Below are positions 32,721 to 39,128 of a stretch of DNA of 39,128 nt, piece after piece. Location of the stretch: positions 53,317 through 92,444 of the forward strand of contig NZ_AXAP01000034.1 of assembly GCF_000472865.1 (NCBI RefSeq), written 5' to 3'. The DNA comes from Bradyrhizobium elkanii WSM2783. GTDB lineage: Bacteria; Pseudomonadota; Alphaproteobacteria; Rhizobiales; Xanthobacteraceae. The translations under genes and the position numbers were made by a program. How positions within the stretch are numbered: position 1 is the stretch's first letter; every line of letters starts with the position of its first letter. The notes beneath the pieces are model-generated. The model was given only the letters and a program-made list of their open reading frames with translations. It was not told the DNA's origin and did not search any database.

Positions 32721-35212
32721 TGGCCGTTGTCGCCGCCCGCCAGTTGGAGTCGCCTGCGTTCAGGCGGCGCAGTACCGTGCGCCGTCAGCGGACTCGCTTG
32801 GCCGGCTTCCTACTAACCTTGACCGTTGGATTCATTCTTACGGCGACGATCGGCGTTGACCTGACGACGCCCGCCGCCGCGCAGAGCTTCACCTACAATC
32901 CGCGGCCGCCGAAACCGACTCCGGCCCCGCCCCGGAATGACGGGCAGATGCTCGTGCAGGCGACCGAAGTCGATTACGACTACAACAATCAGCGCGTCTC
33001 CGCGGTCGGCAACGTGCAGATGTTCTACAACGGCACCAGCGTCGAGGCCGACAAGGTCATCTACGACCAGAAGACCAAGCGCCTCCATGCCGAGGGCAAC
33101 ATCCGCTTCACGGATGCCCAGGGCAAGATCACCTACGCCAACATCATGGATCTCAGCGACGACTACCGGGATGGTTTCGTCGATTCGCTGCGCGTCGACA
33201 CCGAGGATCAGACGCGCATGGCGGCGACCCGTGCCGACCGGTCCGCTGGCAACTACACGGTGTTCGAGAACGGCGTCTATACGGCCTGCGCGCCGTGTAA
33301 GGACGACCCGAAGAAGCCGCCGCTGTGGCAGGTCAAGGGCGCCCGCATCATCCATAACCAGACCGAGAAGATGCTCTATTTCGAGAACGCCCAGCTCGAG
33401 TTCTTCGGCGTTCCGATGGCGTACATGCCCTATTTCTCGACGCCCGACCCGACCGTGAAGCGCAAGAGCGGCTTCCTGATGCCGAATCCCAGCCAGGCAT
33501 CGACCTATGGCTACGCCGTCGAGATCCCCTATTATTTCGCGCTCGCCCCAGACTATGACGCGACGTTCAACCCGCGCTTTACGACGCGCCAGGGCGTCCT
33601 GCTCCAGGGTGAATTCCGCCAGCGCCTGCTGGACGGCTCCTACTCGATCCGCGCCTATGGCATCGACCAGCTCGACCGCGGCGCCTTCGCCGGCCAGCCG
33701 GGCGACCGCCAGTTCCGCGGCGGCATCGATACCCACGGCCAGTTCGCGATCAACGACAAGTGGGTCTGGGGCTGGGACGGCGTGCTCCTGTCCGACTACT
33801 ACTTCTTCCAGGACTATCGGCTTGCCCAGTACCGGGACCCATTCGCGGCGTTCCTGAGCCTGCCGACAGAAGCGATCTCGCAGCTCTACTTGACCGGCGT
33901 CGGCAATCGCAGCTTCTTCGATGCGCGCACGATCTATTACCTGAGCTACTCCGGCAACCAGAGCCAGGTGCCGGTGGTCCATCCGGTGATCGACTATAAC
34001 AATGTGATCAACAGCCCGATCTTCGGCGGCGAGTTCAGCTACAAGGTGAACTTCACCAGCCTGACGCGTGACCAGGCGGTCTTCGACCCGATCACGACGC
34101 TCGCCAACACCGCCGGCCTGTGCACCACGGCATCCGCCGATCCCCTGGCCCGGATGCCGTCGCAATGCCTGTTGCGCGGCTTCCCCGGCACCTACACGCG
34201 CCTGACGGCCGAAGCTCAATGGCGGCGATCATACACCGACCCGTTCGGCCAGATATGGACGCCGTTCGCGATCGTTCGCGCCGACGCGATCGATTCTTCA
34301 GTCTCGAATCAGCCCGGTGTTTCGAACTTCCTTCCCGTCGGCGAGACGCAGGCGCTGCGCCTGATGCCGACCGTCGGCCTCGAATATCGCTACCCGTTCA
34401 TCAACGTGCAGCCGTGGGGCACCACCACGCTCGAGCCGATCGCGCAGGTCATCATCCGCCCGAACGAGACCTATGCCGGCAAGCTGCCTAACGAGGACGC
34501 ACAGAGCCTCGTGTTCGACACTAGCAACCTGTTCTCGGTCGACAAGTTCTCCGGCTATGACCGTGTCGAGGGCGGCGGCCGTGCCAACGTCGGCGTGCAG
34601 GCGACCACCCAGTTCGATCGGGGCGGTGCCGTGAAGGTGCTGTTCGGACAGTCCTACCAGTTGTTCGGCCTGAACTCGTTCGCGGTCGCCGATGCGACCA
34701 ATACCGGCCTCGACTCGGGCCTGCAGCATGCCGCATCCGACTATGTCGGCAGCGTCAGCTATTCGCCCAACCGGACCTACACGTTCAGCGTCCGATCGCG
34801 AATGGACGAGGCTACCTGGAACATCAACCGCTTCGAGGCCGAGGGACGCGCAAACTTCGATCGCTGGTCGGTCAGCCTGCTCTACGGCAACTACGCGGCC
34901 CAACCGGAACTCGGCTATCTCACCCGTCGCGAAGGCATCCTGACCACCGCCTCGGTCAAGGTCGCCTCGAACTGGGTGGTATCCGGCTCTGCGCGTTGGG
35001 ACCTTGAAGCGAACAAGATCAATCAGTACGTCGTCGGCGCCGGCTATGTGGACGACTGCTTCGTGCTGGCCGCGAACTATGTCACGTCATACACCTACTC
35101 CACCCCCTCGACGCCGCCAGTCCTCAGCCACTCGTTCATGTTCCAAATCGGGCTGCGGACGATCGCGACCACGACGACGACGGCGGGCGGCGCGAACGGC
35201 GGCTTTCAGTAG
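32720..35212 (+). CDS. lptD: LPS assembly outer-membrane protein LptD
   Basis: LptD is the outer-membrane barrel that, with lipoprotein LptE, inserts LPS into the outer leaflet. The 830-aa protein has a long signal region with helix FLLTLTVGFILTATIGVDLT and cleavage after PAAAQ, an OstA-like periplasmic jellyroll (about 70-170, ATEVDYDYNNQRVSAVGNVQ), then the large C-terminal barrel with repeated aromatic strands. Cysteines are few (TACAPC near the jellyroll, CFVLA near the end), as in alphaproteobacteria. The start is GTG at 32720 with AGGAGG upstream, overlapping lptG by one base; the longer frame from 32654 was rejected. The stop TAG begins a TAGAGCGTGAT element. Confidence 0.93.
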   Translation: MAVVAARQLESPAFRRRSTVRRQRTRLAGFLLTLTVGFILTATIGVDLTTPAAAQSFTYNPRPPKPTPAPPRNDGQMLVQATEVDYDYNNQRVSAVGNVQMFYNGTSVEADKVIYDQKTKRLHAEGNIRFTDAQGKITYANIMDLSDDYRDGFVDSLRVDTEDQTRMAATRADRSAGNYTVFENGVYTACAPCKDDPKKPPLWQVKGARIIHNQTEKMLYFENAQLEFFGVPMAYMPYFSTPDPTVKRKSGFLMPNPSQASTYGYAVEIPYYFALAPDYDATFNPRFTTRQGVLLQGEFRQRLLDGSYSIRAYGIDQLDRGAFAGQPGDRQFRGGIDTHGQFAINDKWVWGWDGVLLSDYYFFQDYRLAQYRDPFAAFLSLPTEAISQLYLTGVGNRSFFDARTIYYLSYSGNQSQVPVVHPVIDYNNVINSPIFGGEFSYKVNFTSLTRDQAVFDPITTLANTAGLCTTASADPLARMPSQCLLRGFPGTYTRLTAEAQWRRSYTDPFGQIWTPFAIVRADAIDSSVSNQPGVSNFLPVGETQALRLMPTVGLEYRYPFINVQPWGTTTLEPIAQVIIRPNETYAGKLPNEDAQSLVFDTSNLFSVDKFSGYDRVEGGGRANVGVQATTQFDRGGAVKVLFGQSYQLFGLNSFAVADATNTGLDSGLQHAASDYVGSVSYSPNRTYTFSVRSRMDEATWNINRFEAEGRANFDRWSVSLLYGNYAAQPELGYLTRREGILTTASVKVASNWVVSGSARWDLEANKINQYVVGAGYVDDCFVLAANYVTSYTYSTPSTPPVLSHSFMFQIGLRTIATTTTTAGGANGGFQ

Positions 35213-35246
35213 AGCGTGATCCGCACCGCCGAAATTCGGTGCGGAT
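35210..35246. repeat. TAGAGCG terminus with hairpin after lptD
   Basis: The lptD stop TAG is followed by AGCGTGAT, then ATCCGCACCG (35219-35228) and its perfect complement CGGTGCGGAT (35237-35246). There is no T-run, so it is not a classical terminator. The TAGAGCGTGAT start resembles the IS630 end (TAAAGCGTGAT) at 10 of 11 positions. Confidence 0.55.
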
Positions 35247-35280
35247 AGGTTGATATGGCTGATATGACCACATCGCTGAG

Positions 35281-36213
35281 ATGACCATGACGACGTTACC
35301 CCTTCGCCTTTCGACCCTGGCTCCCGCGATCGCGCTCGCGCTGATGCTCTGCGGCACTTCGCCGCTGAAAGCGCAGACCGTGGCCGTCATGGTCAACGGC
35401 GAGCCGATCACCAACTACGACATCGAGCAGCGCACCAAGCTGAACTTCCTGACCACCCACAAGCAGCAGAACCGGCAGGAAGTGATCGAGGAACTGATCG
35501 ACGAAAAGGTGAAGATCAAGGAAGCCAAGAAATTCGGCGTCGACCCCTCCTCCTCCGACATCGAGCAATCCTATTCCGCGATGAGCGCGCGGATGCGGAT
35601 CTCGCCGGAGCAACTGACGAAGTCGCTGGAGAGCCAGGGCATTCGCGCCGACACGCTCAAGTCCCGCATCAGGGCCGACATGGTTTGGACCAGCCTCGTG
35701 CGTGGCCGCTACAAGGAAAGCCTCCAGGTCGGCGAGAAGGATGTCGCGGCCGCCGCGCAGGAAGGCGGCGAAAAGACCGAGATCGAAGCTTTCGAATACA
35801 AGATGCAGCCGATCGTGCTGATCGTACCGCGCGGCTCCACGCCGGCATTGGTCGAAGCGCGCAAGAAGGAAGCCGAGGGGCTGCGCGAGCGCATCACGAG
35901 CTGCGACGAAGCCAATTCCTATTTCAAGACCATACCCAACGCGGCGATCCGCGACACCGTGACCAAGACCACGGCCGACATCCCGCCGAGCATTCGCGAG
36001 GTGCTCGACAAGACGCCGATCGGCCATCTGACCCCGCCGGAGATCACCAAGCAGGGCGTGGAGATGGTCGTGCTGTGCGGCCGCAAGACCACGATGATCG
36101 ACTCGCCGAAGAAGAGGGAAATCCGCGAGAAGATGTACGCCCAGAAATATGAGGCGAAATCGAAATCCTATCTGCAGGAAGTCCGCAAAGCGGCCATGAT
36201 CGAATATCGCTGA
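35281..36213 (+). CDS. SurA-like periplasmic chaperone
   Basis: A 310-aa exported protein. Signal peptide about 1-32 (LAPAIALALMLCGTSPLKAQ), then a SurA N-terminal chaperone domain (VAVMVNGEPITNYDIEQRTK, about 34-53; VIEELIDEKVKIKEAKKFGV, about 69-88). The region after about residue 160 matches parvulin rotamases in order but looks shortened, with one PPIase-like module at most, where E. coli SurA (about 430 aa) has two. It would help fold outer-membrane proteins such as LptD, made from the preceding gene 68 bp upstream. The stop TGA overlaps the pdxA ATG by one base. Confidence 0.82.
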   Translation: MTMTTLPLRLSTLAPAIALALMLCGTSPLKAQTVAVMVNGEPITNYDIEQRTKLNFLTTHKQQNRQEVIEELIDEKVKIKEAKKFGVDPSSSDIEQSYSAMSARMRISPEQLTKSLESQGIRADTLKSRIRADMVWTSLVRGRYKESLQVGEKDVAAAAQEGGEKTEIEAFEYKMQPIVLIVPRGSTPALVEARKKEAEGLRERITSCDEANSYFKTIPNAAIRDTVTKTTADIPPSIREVLDKTPIGHLTPPEITKQGVEMVVLCGRKTTMIDSPKKREIREKMYAQKYEAKSKSYLQEVRKAAMIEYR

Positions 36214-37220
36214 TGATGTCGAAGCCCCTTGCGCTGACATCCGGCGAACCCGCAGGTATCGGCCCGGACATTGCGCTTGCCGCGTGGTTGCGGCGTGATG
36301 AACTGAAGCTTCCGCCGTTTTACCTGCTAGGCGACCGCGATTTCCTCGCTGAGCGCGCGCACCGTCTTGGCCTTGCGGTCGAGCTTGCCGACGCTTCCCC
36401 CGAAGAGGCGCTCGGCACGTTCGCGAGAGCCTTGCCCGTCGTTCCGTCCGGCAAGCCGGCGACGGCGCGGCCCGGCACGCCGGATGCGACCAGCGCGGAT
36501 GCTGCGCTATCCTCGATCCGGCGCGCGGTCGCTGACGTCATGGCCGGCAAGGCCGCCGCTGTCGTCACCAACCCGATCGCCAAGAACGTGCTCTATCGCG
36601 CCGGCTTCGGTCACCCCGGCCATACCGAATTCCTGGCCGAACTCGCGGCCAAGAACGGGGTCGCGCCGCAGCCCGTAATGATGCTGTGGTCGCCCGCACT
36701 CGCCGTCGTGCCCGTGACGATCCACCTTTCGCTGCGCGAAGCGCTTGCATTGCTCACGACTGACTTGATCGTCTCGACGGCCCGCATCGTGGTGGCCGAC
36801 ATGAAGGCGCGCTTCGGGCTTGCCCGCCCGCGCCTGGCAATTTCGGGGCTCAATCCGCACGCCGGCGAAGACGGTACGCTCGGCACCGAAGATATCGAGA
36901 TCGTGGCGCCCGCTGTCGAGATCCTGCGCGCCGAAGGTGTCGACGTCCGCGGACCGCTGCCGGCGGACACGCTGTTCCACAAGGCGGCGCGCGCCACCTA
37001 TGACTGCGCAATCTGCATGTATCACGATCAGGCGCTGATCCCGATCAAGACCATCGCGTTCGATGACGCGGTCAATGTCACGCTGGGCCTGCCGTTCGTC
37101 CGGACGTCGCCGGATCACGGCACGGCGTTCGACATCGCCGGCACCGGCCGCGCCAATCCGTCGAGCCTGATCGCGGCGCTGCGCCTGGCCGCAAGGATGG
37201 CCGCGACGAAGCCTGAATGA
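36213..37220 (+). CDS. pdxA: 4-hydroxythreonine-4-phosphate dehydrogenase
   Basis: PdxA oxidises 4-phosphohydroxy-L-threonine in vitamin B6 synthesis, with NAD and a divalent metal. The 335-aa protein has the family blocks LALTSGEPAGIGPDIAL (about 6-22), NPIAKNVLYRAGFGHPGHTE (about 120-139), ISGLNPHAGEDG (about 210-221), MYHDQALIPIK (about 270-280) and TSPDHGTAFDIAGTGRA (about 300-316), carrying the metal-binding His and Asp. It starts at 36213 (ATG) or at the next codon. It is coupled to rsmA by an ATGA overlap; the surA-pdxA-rsmA order is classical. Confidence 0.97.
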   Translation: MMSKPLALTSGEPAGIGPDIALAAWLRRDELKLPPFYLLGDRDFLAERAHRLGLAVELADASPEEALGTFARALPVVPSGKPATARPGTPDATSADAALSSIRRAVADVMAGKAAAVVTNPIAKNVLYRAGFGHPGHTEFLAELAAKNGVAPQPVMMLWSPALAVVPVTIHLSLREALALLTTDLIVSTARIVVADMKARFGLARPRLAISGLNPHAGEDGTLGTEDIEIVAPAVEILRAEGVDVRGPLPADTLFHKAARATYDCAICMYHDQALIPIKTIAFDDAVNVTLGLPFVRTSPDHGTAFDIAGTGRANPSSLIAALRLAARMAATKPE

Positions 37221-38083
37221 GCGCGATCGACGATCTGCCGCCGCTGCGCGACATCATTCGCGAACACTCCTTGTCGGCGCGCAAGTCGCTGGGCCAGAAT
37301 TTTCTGCTCGATCTCAACCTCACCGCGCGGATCGCGCGCGCCGCGGGTCCGCTCGAGGACTCGACCGTGATCGAGGTCGGTCCCGGCCCAGGCGGATTGA
37401 CCCGGGCGCTGCTCGCGCTCGGCGCAAAACGCGTGATTGCCATCGAGCGCGACGAACGGGCGCTGGCTGCGCTCGACTACATCGTGAAGCGATACCCGGG
37501 ACGGCTCGAGATCGTGCATGCCGACGCGCAGCATTTCGATCCCCGCCCCCTGCTCGATGGCGGCAAGGCAAAGATCGTTGCCAACCTGCCCTACAACATC
37601 GCGACCCAGCTTCTGGTCGATTGGCTGTCGATCGAACCCTGGCCGCCCTGGTACGACATGATGGTGCTGATGTTCCAGCGCGAGGTCGCCGAGCGGATCG
37701 TCGCGCAGGAGAACGGCGAGGCCTATGGCCGGCTTGCCGTGCTCGCCAACTGGCGCACTGAGACAAAGATCCTGTTCGACATTTCTCCGTCGGCCTTCGT
37801 GCCGCAGCCGAAGGTCACCTCGTCGCTGGTGCGATTGATACCACGCGCCGCACCCGAGCCTTGCGACCGACGCGCGCTGGAACAGGTGGCAGCCGCAGCC
37901 TTCGGTCAGCGCCGCAAGATGCTGCGCCAGAGCCTGAAGTCACTTTCGGTCGATCCGGCTCGGCTCGCCGCCGCAGCACATGTCGATACCACCCGCCGCG
38001 CCGAAACTATTCCCATCTCCGGCTTTGTTGCCATGGCCCGTGAATTGGCCAATATACGAAACACAACATCAAACATTGCCTAA
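37217..38083 (+). CDS. rsmA: 16S rRNA dimethyladenosine transferase
   Basis: RsmA (KsgA) methylates two adenosines in helix 45 of 16S rRNA, a late check in 30S assembly; loss gives kasugamycin resistance. The 288-aa protein has KSLGQNFLLD (about 23-32), the SAM loop EVGPGPGGLTR (about 54-64), NLPYNIATQLL (about 123-133) and MFQREVAERI (about 153-162). The stop TAA is peculiar: its TA is the target site of the IS630 element and its last A is the first base of the element. The last few residues before the insertion (NIRNTTSNIA) may therefore be cut or exact; the other side lies beyond the window. Confidence 0.95.
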   Translation: MSAIDDLPPLRDIIREHSLSARKSLGQNFLLDLNLTARIARAAGPLEDSTVIEVGPGPGGLTRALLALGAKRVIAIERDERALAALDYIVKRYPGRLEIVHADAQHFDPRPLLDGGKAKIVANLPYNIATQLLVDWLSIEPWPPWYDMMVLMFQREVAERIVAQENGEAYGRLAVLANWRTETKILFDISPSAFVPQPKVTSSLVRLIPRAAPEPCDRRALEQVAAAAFGQRRKMLRQSLKSLSVDPARLAAAAHVDTTRRAETIPISGFVAMARELANIRNTTSNIA

Positions 38084-38095
38084 AGCGTGATGGCA

Positions 38096-38689
38096 TTAGG
38101 TTCGATAACCTGAATTTTCGAGATAGTTCGCGCATTCTTCAGAGGTGAATGCTGGCAAGGCTTCACCGATGGCGGTGCAGACGGTATCGACAGTTCGGGC
38201 GGCCGCCTTTCGGAGCAGATGTTTGAGCTTGGCAAAGACCTGTTCGATCGGGTTCAGGTCGGGCGAGTATTTCGGCAGGAAGAACAGTTTGGCGCCGGCA
38301 GAGCGAATGAGCTGGCGCACGACCTTGCCCTTGTGGCTGCCGAGATTGTCCATGACCACGATATCGCCGGGGCGAAGGGTGGGCAGGAGAACTTTCTCGA
38401 CATAGGTCCGAAAGCTCGCGCCATCGATCGGTCCTTCGATGAACCATGGCGCATCGATCCGGTCATGGCGCAAGGCCGCCAGGAAGGTCATGGTCTTCCA
38501 GCGGCCATGTGGAACCTTGGCGGGGAGTCTGCGCCCGCGCGGCGCCCATCCCCGCAGGGGAGCCATGTCGGTCCTGGTCCAGGTCTCGTCGATGAAGACC
38601 AGCCGTTCAGCTTCGACGCGATCTTGATACTTTGTCCACTGGGCTCGCCGCCGTGCCACGTCGGGACGATCGCGTTCGCCAGCCACCAC
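38096..38689 (-). CDS. IS630 transposase, catalytic part (second frame)
   Basis: About 197 residues with the DDE catalytic triad intact: Asp in VFIDETW, Asp in VVMDNLGSHKG, and Glu in NPIEQVFAKLKHLL. DDE cuts and joins DNA strands at TA sites. The frame is joined to the first part by a one-base shift in an A8 run (38692-38699). The nominal GTG start (38689) is probably not used; the frame is more likely entered by slippage. The stop TAA (38096-38098) lies inside the left terminal repeat. Confidence 0.85.
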   Translation of the reverse strand: MVAGERDRPDVARRRAQWTKYQDRVEAERLVFIDETWTRTDMAPLRGWAPRGRRLPAKVPHGRWKTMTFLAALRHDRIDAPWFIEGPIDGASFRTYVEKVLLPTLRPGDIVVMDNLGSHKGKVVRQLIRSAGAKLFFLPKYSPDLNPIEQVFAKLKHLLRKAAARTVDTVCTAIGEALPAFTSEECANYLENSGYRT

Positions 38690-39035
38690 GCTTTTTTTTG
38701 AAGCTGAGCTTCTCGGCGTGCACGAAGTCCCACACCGAGTGGTAGTCGACCTTCAGGCCGCGCCCGGCAAGCTCGGCAACGAGCCCACGTATGGTGAAAT
38801 CGCCGTCCTTGATCCGTTGCGACAGCCAGACCGCGTGGTCTCCCGAAACCGCTTTCGGCTTGTGACCGCCCATCTGGCCCGGAGCAACGCTGCCGGTCTC
38901 ATCGACCCGCTGCATCCAACCGATTGCCGTGCTGATCGCAACCCCAAACTGCTTGGCCGCCTGATTGCGGGACATCCCGCCCTCGATCGCGGCCACCACG
39001 CGCTTGCGAAGATCCAGAGAGTAAGGCTTGCCCAT
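38607..39035 (-). CDS. IS630 transposase, DNA-binding part (first frame)
   Basis: 142 residues as read, of which about the first 115 are family-like. MGKPYSLDLRKRVVAAIEGG is the usual start, then a helix-turn-helix (MSRNQAAKQFGVAISTAIGW) that binds the terminal repeats, and a second winged-helix-like part ending EKLSFKK. After the A8 run the frame continues into an arginine-rich tail that is not family-like and stops at 38607. With seven A's the two parts would read as one protein (SFKKSVVAGERD). Confidence 0.85.
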   Translation of the reverse strand: MGKPYSLDLRKRVVAAIEGGMSRNQAAKQFGVAISTAIGWMQRVDETGSVAPGQMGGHKPKAVSGDHAVWLSQRIKDGDFTIRGLVAELAGRGLKVDYHSVWDFVHAEKLSFKKKRGGWRTRSSRRGTAASPVDKVSRSRRS

Positions 39036-39065
39036 CCATGCTGGCCTCCTGCCCAGCCAGCATGG
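39036..39065 (-). promoter_or_regulatory. Hairpin in the transposase leader enclosing the ribosome site
   Basis: On the minus strand CCATGCTGGC and GCCAGCATGG are perfect 10-bp complements around a 10-base loop, and the AGGAGG ribosome site starts in this loop; the transposase ATG follows the stem directly. Folding would block translation when the message is read in from outside. Such control is known for IS10 and IS50; here it is inferred. Confidence 0.6.
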
Positions 39066-39128
39066 TGAATCAGAAACTCACTGATTTGGGAATCCCAAAT
39101 CGATTCAACTTAACCCCATCCCGCTTTA

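Larger units (their letters stand above)
38081..39128 (-). mobile_element. IS630-family insertion sequence
   Basis: The left end reads TAAAGCGTGATGGCATTAGG and the right end, complemented, TAAAGCGGGATGGGGTTAAG. Over 22 bp, 18 positions match. Both ends carry TA, the target duplicated by IS630/Tc1-mariner transposases, so the element proper is about 1044 bp (38083-39126). Its transposase reads on the minus strand in two overlapping frames. A palindrome (39083-39101) lies next to the right end. The right TA coincides with the last two bases of the window. Confidence 0.9.

Overview
The window looks like a chromosomal segment of a Bradyrhizobium-type alphaproteobacterium (Nitrobacteraceae). The reasons are the high-GC coding sequence, the family resemblance of nearly every protein to Bradyrhizobium/Rhodopseudomonas homologues, an HdaA-type DnaA regulator, a promoter resembling the EcfG general-stress consensus, and several dispersed palindromic repeats that I know from genomes of this family. 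No rRNA, tRNA or CRISPR array was found. Most of the window is core housekeeping DNA; the unusual content lies in the intergenic repeats, an IS630-family insertion sequence, and the regulatory sites.

Layout. The left edge (1-166, minus) is the first 55 codons of an NADP-type malic enzyme. It is followed by a membrane-anchored protein of unknown function (426-2402), which converges on aspS (2406-4178, minus). selO runs divergently (4371-5849), then a small hydrophilic protein and a stand-alone nuoB copy (6272-6775). A two-gene minus-strand unit (a 69-aa protein plus an exported hemerythrin-like protein, 7034-7994) sits behind an EcfG-like promoter and is divergent from chrA (8137-9363). Next come an unknown Rossmann-like protein, a 36-aa membrane microprotein, RNase D, a LysR regulator, an outer-membrane beta-barrel protein and a cold-shock protein.

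From 14767 to 23458 there are purM-purN (minus, overlapping), a CDP-alcohol phosphatidyltransferase, hdaA, ppk (with a Pho-box-like site in front), ppx, terC (minus) and ndk (minus). Polyphosphate synthesis and hydrolysis are therefore side by side, downstream of a DnaA-inactivation gene. From 23811 to 30106 there are a tiny Gly/Trp-rich secreted protein, a small unknown protein, an ABC-F ATPase, about 1 kb of stacked repeats without a credible gene, a lipoprotein, and pepA-holC.

The right third is a tightly packed envelope/translation operon, lptF-lptG-lptD-surA-like-pdxA-rsmA (30460-38083). Four of its five junctions overlap by 1-4 nt; the exception is lptD/surA, a 68-nt gap. The lipopolysaccharide exporter parts LptF/LptG (inner membrane) and LptD (outer membrane) are made together with a periplasmic chaperone. 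An IS630-family element (38081-39128) sits exactly on the rsmA stop codon and fills the rest of the window.

Main observation: several dispersed elements begin with TAGAGCG or TAAAGCG, and the TA of that terminus is also the TA of a stop codon. This is seen at the phosphatidyltransferase gene, ppk, lptD, and (via the IS630 terminus itself) rsmA. The pattern suggests a TA-targeting transposon family and derived miniature elements that insert into stop codons and rebuild them.
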